From CBDHFQ01 sp965262565 (lineage in GTDB: Bacteria > Bacteroidota > Bacteroidia > J057): 64,000 nt of DNA. The DNA lies in assembly GCA_965262565.1 (NCBI GenBank), contig CBDHFQ010000029.1, positions 248,001 to 312,000 of the forward strand. The letters run 5' to 3'. Below the pieces are notes generated by a model that was given only the letters and a program-made list of their open reading frames with translations, did not search any database and was not told where the DNA came from. Of this stretch, positions 8,219 through 16,991 are shown piece by piece (within the stretch, counting starts at the first letter, position 1; every line of letters begins with the position of its first letter). Both the position numbers and the translations under genes were made by a program.

Positions 8219-9880
8219 TTAATTCTCTTCTAGATATTTGTGTACGAAACTTATAGCCATAGAACCTTCACCTACAGCAGAAGCTACCCGATTCATCGCT
8301 CCCGCTCTTACATCTCCTGCAGCAAAAATACCAGGGATAGATGTCTCAAGCATGTATGGATCTCGTTGTTGCTTCCAATTTTGATGGTATTCGTAATAAT
8401 TTAGTAATGATCTTCCCGTTTCTATAAATCCTCGGTCATTTTTAACGATCCCTTCTCCCATCCATTCCGTATAAGGTCTGGCCCCAATAAATATAAATAG
8501 CGCACCTGCTTTTACCTGCCTTTTTTCCTTCGTATGCTTATTCTCCAGTACTAATTCTCTAAGTCTATCATCTCCACAAGCTTCCACAATAGAGGTTTCG
8601 GGAATTAAGTGAATATTTTTGGTGTTATCGATTTGGTCTATAAGATATTGGGACATACTAGAACTCAAGTCGGGCTTGCGAATAACGATATATACATCGC
8701 AGGCAAATTTTGAGAGGTACATAGCCCCTTGACCGGCGGAATTTCCTCCCCCTACAATGTATACACTCTGATCCTTACAAGCAGTGGCCTCTGTCGTAGC
8801 AGCACCGTAATAGACGCCTGCACCTGTAAAATCATGGACCCCTTTAGCTGATAACTTCCTGTAATCTACTCCTGTGGCAATGATGACACTTTTGGTATTA
8901 ATTTCATTGCCATCTGCAAGCGTTATGATCTTGTATTGATCCTGCAATCGAAGAGAAGTAACTTCTTGAGGAGATAAAAACTCTACCCCAAAACGACCTA
9001 CCTGAGTGATAGCTCTTCGTGCAAGGTCGGATCCACTTAATCCTTTGGGAAAACCAAGATAGTTTTCAATTCTCGAACTGGTTCCTGCCTGGCCTCCTGG
9101 TGCCCTTTTTTCAATTAACAAGGTCTTCAATCCTTCTGATCCTCCATAAACACCTGCAGCCAACCCTGAGGGACCTGCACCTATGATAACTACATCATAC
9201 ATGTTTTCCGCTGCCTTGGTCCTAAATCCTATTTTCTCACTAACAGTTTCCACGCCAGGATTGGCCATAATGGTACCATCTTCAAAAATAAGTACTGGAT
9301 ATTCAGTAGTTTCCTCCTTCTTTAGTGAAATTAATTCCTTCGCTTTATCACTGGATTGGATATCTAAAAATTGATAAGGAATCATATTTCCACTGAGAAA
9401 ATCCTTAATCTCGTGGGATAAAGGGGACCATTGATAACCTATAATTTTTATTCCTGGTTTATCCGGAATAAAATTAGCTTGCCATTCTTCCAGTAAATCA
9501 TCCAGAATCGGAAACAGGCGTTCCTCCGGAGGGTCCCAGGGTTTCATTAGATAGTAATCCAATTGGACATCATTGATGGCTTTGATAGCTGCTTCAGTGT
9601 CGGAATATGCTGTGAGTAATACACGTTTAGCTGTTGGGTACGAATTTTTAGCTGATTCCAGAAATTCTACTCCCAACATTTCCGGCATCCTTTGATCTGA
9701 AAGGAATAGGGCTACGTGTTCATTTTTTAGCTTTAACTCAGGCAGTGTGTCTAAGGCTTCCTGGGCTGATGAAGTACTGAATACCTGATAATTTTTACGA
9801 TATCTCTTTCGTATATCGCGAACAACAGCTCTTAATACCTGCGGATCATCATCGATGACATAGATGATAGGCTTTTTCAT
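8219..9880 (-). CDS. Response regulator fused to thioredoxin-reductase-like flavoprotein without redox cysteines
   Basis: A 553-residue three-part protein. Residues 1-130 are a CheY-like receiver with acidic D10-D12, phospho-acceptor D62 and K113. Residues about 143-215 look like a glutaredoxin/thioredoxin-fold domain, with WSPLS where CxxC would be. Residues 228-553 are a class II pyridine nucleotide-disulfide oxidoreductase with FAD motif GAGPSGLAA (234-242), NADPH motif GGGNSAGQGA (377-386) and AGDVR (521-525). The CATC redox pair of thioredoxin reductase is replaced by YGAATTEA at about 358-365. It cannot reduce thioredoxin in the usual way and may be a flavin/NADPH output controlled by phosphorylation. 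Its start overlaps the upstream kinase stop by 4 bases. Confidence 0.9.
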   Translation of the reverse strand: MKKPIIYVIDDDPQVLRAVVRDIRKRYRKNYQVFSTSSAQEALDTLPELKLKNEHVALFLSDQRMPEMLGVEFLESAKNSYPTAKRVLLTAYSDTEAAIKAINDVQLDYYLMKPWDPPEERLFPILDDLLEEWQANFIPDKPGIKIIGYQWSPLSHEIKDFLSGNMIPYQFLDIQSSDKAKELISLKKEETTEYPVLIFEDGTIMANPGVETVSEKIGFRTKAAENMYDVVIIGAGPSGLAAGVYGGSEGLKTLLIEKRAPGGQAGTSSRIENYLGFPKGLSGSDLARRAITQVGRFGVEFLSPQEVTSLRLQDQYKIITLADGNEINTKSVIIATGVDYRKLSAKGVHDFTGAGVYYGAATTEATACKDQSVYIVGGGNSAGQGAMYLSKFACDVYIVIRKPDLSSSMSQYLIDQIDNTKNIHLIPETSIVEACGDDRLRELVLENKHTKEKRQVKAGALFIFIGARPYTEWMGEGIVKNDRGFIETGRSLLNYYEYHQNWKQQRDPYMLETSIPGIFAAGDVRAGAMNRVASAVGEGSMAISFVHKYLEEN

Positions 9881-11325
9881 ATGACGCTATCTTTCTTAAG
9901 TTCGGTCTTTAAATGAATAGAAGGAATGCAAATAGTGAATTCAGTCTTTCCTGGAATGGATTTAAGTTTAATATCTGCATTGTGGTTGCCAATGATTCTT
10001 CGAACGATATCCAGCCCCATTCCTGTTCCTTCTCCTTGTTTCTTCGTAGTGAAAAAAGGCTCAAATATGCGTTCCTGAATATCCTTTGGGATTCCTGGGC
10101 CATTATCCTGGAATTTCGCTTGCACGAATCCTTTTTCTTCCCAGGTTTCAATGCTAATACAGCCTTCCCTCTCCAATGCATCAATAGCATTGTCAATAAT
10201 GTTGGTCCACACCTGATTCAACTCTCCTACAAATGCATAGACGTCTGGAAGGTTCTCTTGCAAATCAATACTCACCTGTATATTTTTTTTCCTGATTTTA
10301 TGATGAAGTATTGAAAGCGTACTTTTGATTCCATCATTTATATTGGCCTTCTTCATAGCATTGCCCCTGTCCATATGGGTATATTCCTTGATCGATGCTA
10401 CCAGAGTAGATATTCTTTGGGAAGCATCTTCAATCTCCTTTACTAACCGTTTGGTACTCAGACTATGATCTAACCAATAAATAATACTAATAACTATCTC
10501 ATCTGGAATGCCTACAACTACTGATTCTAGTTCATCTACTGTAACGCCCATTTCTACAAGAGATTCTGTCATACAATATCCATCCTCTGCCCCTTTGTCT
10601 TCCAGCCAATCAGCTAAATCATCTTCAAGGGCATTTCTTTCCATCATAGACATGGAAAAAGACTGTCGCTCAGCCTTTTTTACTTTGACAAGCTCGATCA
10701 CTTTTTCGATATACTCAGGTTTTGCATCGTTTTCTGCCAGCTGTTTTACTGATTTAGGTAATTGAGTTAATAGTCCATATAATTCTGTAGCACTTCTTTT
10801 AATGGCTGAGGCTGGATTATTTAATTCATGCGCTAACCCTGCAGATAATTTTCCCAATGCAGCCAGTTTTGCCTGAGCTTGCTGTTGTTTGGTGCTTAAT
10901 CGAACTCTATCTGTCATTAAAGAAACTAATGCCTGAACGATTTCCGTATGTTTTTGAATCATGTCTGGAAATGTCTCACGATGGAGTACATAAACTACAG
11001 AATGTATTTTGGCATAACCCAAAGCGCTTACCTTCGACATTCTTGAAAAAGGCAAATAACCACCTATTTCACCTATTTGAAATATTAAAGAAGGTCTAAA
11101 TTCTCCGTGATGATCTGGATCGGGAAGAAACAATTGCAGCTTTCCTTCTATCACCGCAAATAATTGATTTGGCTCATCACCTGGAGAGATGAACTGTTCA
11201 TTAGGTTCAAGATATCTCAATTGGCCATTCTCAGATAGCCATTTAATTGCCTCATCCGATAAATCTTCAAACGTAGGAATGATCTTTAACTGCTCTGCAG
11301 TGGCACGTGGGTGATTCATGGACAT
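9877..11325 (-). CDS. Cyclic-nucleotide-domain sensor histidine kinase (copy 1)
   Basis: A 482-residue soluble kinase without membrane segments. Residues about 15-135 form a cNMP-binding/CAP_ED beta-roll domain. The phospho-acceptor helix LSAGLAHELNNPASAIK places the histidine at H166. A roughly 110-residue helical insertion follows before the second dimerisation helix (RISTLVASIKEYTHMDRG). The C-terminal HATPase has N-box NIIDNAIDAL, G1 DNGPGIP and GTGMGLDIV. Stop overlaps the start of the response-regulator flavoprotein by 4 bases (ATGA-type coupling), so they form a cognate pair by position. The beta-roll ligand is unknown and may not be a cyclic nucleotide. Confidence 0.88.
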   Translation of the reverse strand: MSMNHPRATAEQLKIIPTFEDLSDEAIKWLSENGQLRYLEPNEQFISPGDEPNQLFAVIEGKLQLFLPDPDHHGEFRPSLIFQIGEIGGYLPFSRMSKVSALGYAKIHSVVYVLHRETFPDMIQKHTEIVQALVSLMTDRVRLSTKQQQAQAKLAALGKLSAGLAHELNNPASAIKRSATELYGLLTQLPKSVKQLAENDAKPEYIEKVIELVKVKKAERQSFSMSMMERNALEDDLADWLEDKGAEDGYCMTESLVEMGVTVDELESVVVGIPDEIVISIIYWLDHSLSTKRLVKEIEDASQRISTLVASIKEYTHMDRGNAMKKANINDGIKSTLSILHHKIRKKNIQVSIDLQENLPDVYAFVGELNQVWTNIIDNAIDALEREGCISIETWEEKGFVQAKFQDNGPGIPKDIQERIFEPFFTTKKQGEGTGMGLDIVRRIIGNHNADIKLKSIPGKTEFTICIPSIHLKTELKKDSVI

Positions 11326-11337
11326 TAATAGTTATGC

Positions 11338-12819
11338 TTATGACAATTTAGTTATGTTTTTTGTGACAACATTTGATGATTCTATAGGTTGAACAGGGAG
11401 ACAGACTTTAAAACAGGTACGTCCTTTCTCAGAGTCTACCCGAATATGTCCCTGATGTCTGTTCATCACAATTCGATGTACGATTTCTAATCCAATTCCC
11501 GTTCCTTTGCCCACTTCCTTTGTGGAGAAAAAAGGTTCAAAAATTCTGTCTTGAATCTTAGGTGGAATACCAGATCCATTATCGATGATATCTATGATAA
11601 CATAATTAGGGTCGACAGGATCCATATAGGTATTTATATCTATTTTCCCTTTTCCCTGGCTCGGAACTGCATCTATAGCATTATCAAGTAAATTGGTCCA
11701 TACCTGATTCATATCACTTCCATAAACGGGAACCAAAGGAAGACCTTTAGAAAATCCCTTACAGATGGTTATTTGTTTGAGCTTGATTTTGGGTTTAAGA
11801 ATGAGAAGGGTATCTTTTATACCTTGATGAATATCGGTAGGGGTTCTACTTTGTTCCTTATCCATATAAGAATAAGACTTCATCGTATCTATTAATTGAC
11901 TGATGCGTTGAGTACTGGTAGAAAGGTCCAGTGCCAATAGGCGCATTTCCACATCCTTCTCGAGCCAACGTAAAAAATTAGTATGATGCTCTGGGACGAC
12001 TTCTTCAGAAAATTTGGACAAGAACTTTTTATCAAATCCTGCATTTACCAAGGTTGACGCTATTTCCCAGGGATCTTCTATGCCTAATGCTTCTAACCAA
12101 TCGAAAAGCTCTTCTTCCAGGTGACTGATCTGAAGAGATGAGAGTTCCAACCCTTCGAGTTGCATCTTGTCTCTTAAAGGTTCGAATAAAAATCCCTCTC
12201 TATCAGGATCTTTGAACATAGCGGATTTGAGTAATTCCGTCGCATGTTCGTCTAATTTATTTAAAATTTTATGTAAACTCTCTGCACTTCTACGAGCAGC
12301 AGAAGCTGGATTATTTAATTCATGCGCCAGCCCGGCTGTTAAGGTACTCAATGACATGATCCGCTCCCTCTGTACGGAATAACTGTAGAATTCCTGGCTA
12401 CGTTCCGACATGATTTGAAGAATTTCATTCCTCACATTAGCACAATTTCCCATCATCCACCAAAAGTGTTCCTGATTCATTCTGAATAATAATACATCGC
12501 TAAGTGCTCGTGCATTTCCAGGATTCGGTGAACCCGAAAGTAGAGGAAACTCTCCACAGATCATTCCTGGAAGGAATCTTGTGATGATGATAGGGTGTAG
12601 TCTTGTTGTTCGGGAAACCTCCAAAGAACCTTCCAGAATTGCCATAAAATGTTCTCCTTTCTCTCCCTCTTTCCAGATGTATTCTCCCTTATTGTATCGT
12701 ACTAATTCCCCCCTTACATTTTGCTTAAATTCAATCTCAGAAATATTTGAGAATAAAGGAAATATGTCAAGACGTTCATACAGCAAGTGTGCAGGTACCG
12801 ATTCTATGTCCATTTCCAA
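11338..12819 (-). CDS. Cyclic-nucleotide-domain sensor histidine kinase (copy 2)
   Basis: A 493-residue paralog of the kinase 12 bases downstream, with identical layout: CAP_ED domain at about 15-140, phospho-acceptor H166 in LTAGLAHELNNPASAAR, a helical insertion of about 115 residues, second helix RISQLIDTMKSYSYMDKE, and HATPase with LLDNAIDAV, DNGSGIP and GTGIGLEIV. It is first in the operon. Two kinases with the same H-box feeding one response-regulator flavoprotein suggests integration of two ligands, or a kinase heterodimer. The beta-roll lacks an obvious complete phosphate-binding cassette (GELALL/RxA), although ICGEFPLLSGSPNPGNARAL at 87-106 is similar. Confidence 0.88.
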   Translation of the reverse strand: MEMDIESVPAHLLYERLDIFPLFSNISEIEFKQNVRGELVRYNKGEYIWKEGEKGEHFMAILEGSLEVSRTTRLHPIIITRFLPGMICGEFPLLSGSPNPGNARALSDVLLFRMNQEHFWWMMGNCANVRNEILQIMSERSQEFYSYSVQRERIMSLSTLTAGLAHELNNPASAARRSAESLHKILNKLDEHATELLKSAMFKDPDREGFLFEPLRDKMQLEGLELSSLQISHLEEELFDWLEALGIEDPWEIASTLVNAGFDKKFLSKFSEEVVPEHHTNFLRWLEKDVEMRLLALDLSTSTQRISQLIDTMKSYSYMDKEQSRTPTDIHQGIKDTLLILKPKIKLKQITICKGFSKGLPLVPVYGSDMNQVWTNLLDNAIDAVPSQGKGKIDINTYMDPVDPNYVIIDIIDNGSGIPPKIQDRIFEPFFSTKEVGKGTGIGLEIVHRIVMNRHQGHIRVDSEKGRTCFKVCLPVQPIESSNVVTKNITKLS

Positions 12820-12953
12820 AAATTTGTTAATAGAAACTCAAGCTAAAAATTATTCATCTTAATTTCCTTGAATAAATTAAGGATGCGCATGTAATCCCAC
12901 ATTCAGCTTCAAGACAAAACGACTTCTTATTCTGAACTATTTATTGCTTAATT

Positions 12954-14444
12954 TCATTTTGGATTCCACGATATAGGGAACCTGTACTCAATTAATGCAA
13001 CTATTCCTAAACTTATAAAAATGATAGTTAACTTTTGCCAAAATACCGGAACAACCTCAAATATCGAAATAGAGTGGAAAATGAAGAAGTAGGTTAGGAG
13101 TAAAATGCTTGCATATAATACCAGCCTAGCCAGACGATAGGGGATAGGATAGTATTTTTGGCCCGAAAAATATACAAGAATACACATTAGTCCATAACTG
13201 CAAAAGGTGGCCCATGCACTCGCAAGATATCCATAAACAGGGATTCCCCAGACATTTATTATAATAGTAACCAACGCACCCGAGCCAGAAAACAACAGCG
13301 CAAAATGGGTTTGTTTAGTGATTTTAAACCAGAAAGACATATTTAGATAAGCCCCCTGAAGCACATATGCCATAGTTAAAACTGGAACTACTGTCAGCCC
13401 TATCCAATAAGGACGGTCGATAAAAGTCCAATCTTTTTTCCCTAATAACTCAGGGATTCCCAAAAAATCGAAAGAGGCGATTTCATAGGCAAAGGTACTT
13501 AATAAAAGGCTGGCTATCATTGCAGCCAATACGAAGTAATGGAAAATGCGCGCGAACGTACGAGGAGATTGTTTATCTTTTGCTTCTTTGAAAAAGAAAG
13601 GTTCTGCCGCGTACCGATAAGCTTGAGTAGCTAATAAAATCAACATGGCAATTTTATAATTAGCCCCATATATTCCGTTCATTTGTGCTCCACTTAAGGC
13701 TCTATGCTGAAAAATTTTACCATCAGGCCAAAGATCTGGAATGAGAATCCGGTCCAGGACTTCATTTAACATTCCAGGTAAACCTGCCACCATGATAAAA
13801 CCACCATATGTAAGCATAGGGCCAATAAGTTCCCGATTCCAACCTAATCCTTTTGGGAAATTATTCCAGAATGCTAATAGCAGTTTGACAGAAGATGCCA
13901 ATAAAAAGGCTACGAAAATATAAGTGATCCCTAGACCCATGATAAGTATAAAGACGACGTTGGCGGTAACTGAAATGATAATGCTGGTAATATTTATCCA
14001 TGCAAATCTGGCAGGTTTATCCTCTTGACGTAATTTTGCCATAGGTAAAGAGGCTAATGCGTCCAGAAGAATAACGATAGATAGCATTAAGATCCATTCT
14101 GGTGATTTTTCATATCCTGTAATGTTAGCTATAGGGATATAAAAAAGAAGCATCATTGTTCCCCAAATGGTGCATAAAAATAAGATCCATGTGAAGGATG
14201 TTTTGTACACTTCAGAAGAAGACTTACCATCCTGCAGAAATCGAAAAAAAGTCGTTTCCATACCGAAGGTAAGAATGATATTCATTAAGGCTACATACGC
14301 AAGTAATTGAGTCACTTGTCCATACGCCGCTTCGGGAAAACTTTCCGTATGAATAGGAGTCAGAAAAACGTTCAGGAATCTTGCGACAATAGAGCTGGCA
14401 CCGTAGATGATGGTTTGGCCTGCTAATTTTTTCAGCTTTGCCAT
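12954..14444 (-). CDS. Polysaccharide flippase (Wzx/MOP superfamily)
   Basis: A 496-residue integral membrane protein with about 14 predicted helices and the N-terminal layout of MOP-superfamily flippases (LAGQTIIYGASSIVARFLN at 5-23). Such proteins move undecaprenyl-diphosphate-linked oligosaccharides across the inner membrane. It is monocistronic here, divergent from the SARP-like regulator gene. The glycan is likely the product of the sugar transferases in this window, but this is inferred from content alone. No frameshift or missing segment was seen. Confidence 0.85.
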   Translation of the reverse strand: MAKLKKLAGQTIIYGASSIVARFLNVFLTPIHTESFPEAAYGQVTQLLAYVALMNIILTFGMETTFFRFLQDGKSSSEVYKTSFTWILFLCTIWGTMMLLFYIPIANITGYEKSPEWILMLSIVILLDALASLPMAKLRQEDKPARFAWINITSIIISVTANVVFILIMGLGITYIFVAFLLASSVKLLLAFWNNFPKGLGWNRELIGPMLTYGGFIMVAGLPGMLNEVLDRILIPDLWPDGKIFQHRALSGAQMNGIYGANYKIAMLILLATQAYRYAAEPFFFKEAKDKQSPRTFARIFHYFVLAAMIASLLLSTFAYEIASFDFLGIPELLGKKDWTFIDRPYWIGLTVVPVLTMAYVLQGAYLNMSFWFKITKQTHFALLFSGSGALVTIIINVWGIPVYGYLASAWATFCSYGLMCILVYFSGQKYYPIPYRLARLVLYASILLLTYFFIFHSISIFEVVPVFWQKLTIIFISLGIVALIEYRFPISWNPK

Positions 14445-14656
14445 ATCAGTTTAAATATGAGAAACTTATCTAGCATTCCGAATGGGATAATTTTTTTTAA
14501 ATTGAAGTAACCTTTTTCATTCCCAATGTATTAACAATATACGACATACCACGCAAACACAATGATAACTTGCTAGCTCTTCCATATAAAGGAAGTGGGC
14601 AGATGCATACATATTCATAGAGAACACAAACTTATAGGCCAGGAAATCATATAATT

Positions 14657-16090
14657 ATGCGTCCTGTTAATGTGCTGATTGTAGGAGAACACTTATTTAA
14701 CCGCTATTTTCTAAAAGACAGAACTAATTATATTGGTTCGCTTAACACAGTAAAAGAAAAAGATCTTTTTGTTGAATTAAGTCGCTTATCAAATGTTGAG
14801 ATAGTGGTTTTATCTATTCTTAAGAATGGAAGATTGACCATTGATGTAGCAGAGAAGATCAAGGTATTATTTCCTCATATCCTTATAGCAGGCTTGGTGG
14901 ACCAACCCACCAGTGAGCAATTTCTAACCATATGTAGGAGTAATATAGATGATGTACTTCCAATTCCCGTTTCCGATATAGACTGGGAAGAGAGTGTGAG
15001 AAGATTATTGTCTAAACAGATAAAAAAGGAGCAATCAGGAATATGGAAGAAGTTTATTGAATACATAATGAGCCTTTTTAGCATAAAAAACATAAAACAT
15101 AACCCAATACTCAGAGAAAAAAAAACGGAAGAAATTGATACTCCCTTAGAGGTAAATGAAGTAGGTAATAGGAACATGCAAGAGGTAAAAGAAGGCGGAA
15201 ATACTAACTCATTGATTTCTGTGGAAAACTCCAATAATATTCGTAGGCCACGTATGCAAAATGGGAATTCGGCTGAGGCACTTGATCATATTAAAGAGGT
15301 TAGCTCGAGCATACATGAAAATGGTAAACAGGAAAATGTAATCAAGCTGGAAATTTTTTCTTTGGGAAACACTCAAATCCTGCTTAACGGGAAACCAGTT
15401 CCCTTTCAAGGTAGAAAGTGCTTATCTATTTTTCTTTATTTAGCGCTGCACTATCCCAAGCCTGTTTCCAGAAGGGAAATAATTAATAAGTTTTGGCACA
15501 GAGGAACTGATGAATCTGCCAGAAATTCCTTGAATGTATACATGACAAAGATGCGAAAAACATTAAAGGCCACCGAAGAAGGAAGTGAATATATTATTTA
15601 TCGCAAGGGGAAATATTTATTCGATCCAGCGCTGAAGGTTCTGGTAGACGTCCAACGGTTTTCTGAGAATTATGATCGAGGAATTCGATTAGAAAGCTTA
15701 GGAAGATCGAAGGAGGCTAAAACATACTTTGAAAAAGCTGAGCGACTTTATAAAGGAGAATTCTTTGTAGAACATGAAGGTTGGGATTGGGTAGATGAAG
15801 AAAGTGGACATGTTAGAGAAAGGTATCTTTACATTTTAGATAGACTGAGTAATTATTACAGCAATAATGGTGCACCACAGGAAGCGATAAATTACTGCCA
15901 TACTATTTTACAATATGACAAATGTAGGGAAGAAATTCATCGCAGGCTGATGAGATCCTACTATCGAATAGGAAAACGCCATTTAGCTATCAGACAATAT
16001 TACGAGTGTGTGAAAGTGTTAGCTGAAGAATTTAATGTAGGCCCTACGGAGGAGACCTTGATTCTGCATGAAAAAATAATTTCTAATTAA
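14657..16090 (+). CDS. SARP-like transcription regulator with degenerate receiver-type N-domain and BTAD
   Basis: A 477-residue regulator. Residues 1-125 have a receiver-like alternating beta/alpha pattern (VNVLIVGEH, VEIVVLSI, ILIAGLV, VLPIPV) but lack the acidic triad and phospho-acceptor aspartate. A basic, low-complexity linker covers about 130-230. Residues about 233-325 form an OmpR-type winged helix (LEIFSLGNTQILLNGKPV, SVYMTKMRK-like helix) and about 330-477 a bacterial transcriptional activation domain of TPR type. This winged-helix/BTAD pair defines SARP-family activators. The upstream neighbour is the divergent flippase gene, so regulation of that or of itself is possible. The signal is not evident. 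Confidence 0.8.
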   Translation: MRPVNVLIVGEHLFNRYFLKDRTNYIGSLNTVKEKDLFVELSRLSNVEIVVLSILKNGRLTIDVAEKIKVLFPHILIAGLVDQPTSEQFLTICRSNIDDVLPIPVSDIDWEESVRRLLSKQIKKEQSGIWKKFIEYIMSLFSIKNIKHNPILREKKTEEIDTPLEVNEVGNRNMQEVKEGGNTNSLISVENSNNIRRPRMQNGNSAEALDHIKEVSSSIHENGKQENVIKLEIFSLGNTQILLNGKPVPFQGRKCLSIFLYLALHYPKPVSRREIINKFWHRGTDESARNSLNVYMTKMRKTLKATEEGSEYIIYRKGKYLFDPALKVLVDVQRFSENYDRGIRLESLGRSKEAKTYFEKAERLYKGEFFVEHEGWDWVDEESGHVRERYLYILDRLSNYYSNNGAPQEAINYCHTILQYDKCREEIHRRLMRSYYRIGKRHLAIRQYYECVKVLAEEFNVGPTEETLILHEKIISN

Positions 16091-16233
16091 TTGGTAGAGG
16101 ATTTGTGCCAATGAGCAGAACGCTTCCTATTACTTAAGAATAACTTCTTATCTTTCTTGTCTAAAATGTCTTTTAAGTGACCAGAGGTTTCCTCATTTTC
16201 AAGCAAATAAGAAATAGTAAGAAATTTATGTGA

Positions 16234-16989
16234 ATGGGAAACAAATCTACTTCTAGTTCTGAGATATCTATTGTCATTCCTACCTTAAACGAGGAAATTT
16301 GTATTCAGCAAACAATAAAGGCGATATTAAAATTACGTCCTGAACCATATGAGGTAATTGTAGTAGATGGAGGAAGTAAAGATAGGACTTGCGAATTAGT
16401 ATCGAATATGGGGGTCAAATTGATCCAAACGGAAATTGCCTCCAGGCCTTTACAATTAAATAAAGGGGCTGCAGTAAGTACCGGGGAAATTCTGTGTTTC
16501 GTTCATGCAGATACCATTCTTCCAGAAAAATATGTGGAAATCGTCAGACATACCTTAAAAGATCAAGGGATTGCCGCGGGAGGTTTTTTTCCTTTGATCA
16601 AAGGACCGACCAGAATCCGATGGGGTACTTCTATGCATAATTTTCTTAAGACCTATTATGTTCCGTTGCTCTTCAGACCCTATCGTTTCTTGTTTAAAGG
16701 ACTTCGCTTGCTATTTGGGGATCAGACCATTTTTTGCAGAAAACGAGATTTTATGAGTGTAGGAGGGTTCAATCCAAAATTGCCGATTATGGAAGAAACG
16801 GATTTTTGCGACAAGATTGGAAAAAAGGGACGTATTGTTCAATTATATCACCATGTACAGACCTCAGACAGGAGAATCACAAAATGGGGAAGCTTAAAAG
16901 CTAATGGGATATTCCTTTTCATTGGGTTCTTATGGGGATTTGGAGTTTCGGCTCAATTTCTCAAACGGTTTTACCCTGACATAAGATAA
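16234..16989 (+). CDS. Family 2 glycosyltransferase, TIGR04283-like
   Basis: A 251-residue GT-A enzyme. Motifs are SIVIPTLNEE (9-18), VVDGGSKDRT (43-52), LNKGAAVSTGEILCFVHADT with the HADT metal-binding DxD equivalent, and GDQTIFCRKRDFMSVGGF before MEETDFCDKI. This fits the TIGR04283 glycosyltransferase group better than generic GT2 enzymes. A C-terminal hydrophobic segment (about 220-240) may anchor it to the membrane. It is tail to tail with the MFS gene, with 2 bases between stops. Acceptor and donor are unknown. Confidence 0.8.
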   Translation: MGNKSTSSSEISIVIPTLNEEICIQQTIKAILKLRPEPYEVIVVDGGSKDRTCELVSNMGVKLIQTEIASRPLQLNKGAAVSTGEILCFVHADTILPEKYVEIVRHTLKDQGIAAGGFFPLIKGPTRIRWGTSMHNFLKTYYVPLLFRPYRFLFKGLRLLFGDQTIFCRKRDFMSVGGFNPKLPIMEETDFCDKIGKKGRIVQLYHHVQTSDRRITKWGSLKANGIFLFIGFLWGFGVSAQFLKRFYPDIR

Positions 16990-16991
16990 GG

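Noticed and set aside
9913..10314. 133-codon plus-strand open frame opposite the first kinase
   Set aside because: It is the reverse complement of the conserved HATPase domain and has no motif of its own; an antisense shadow.
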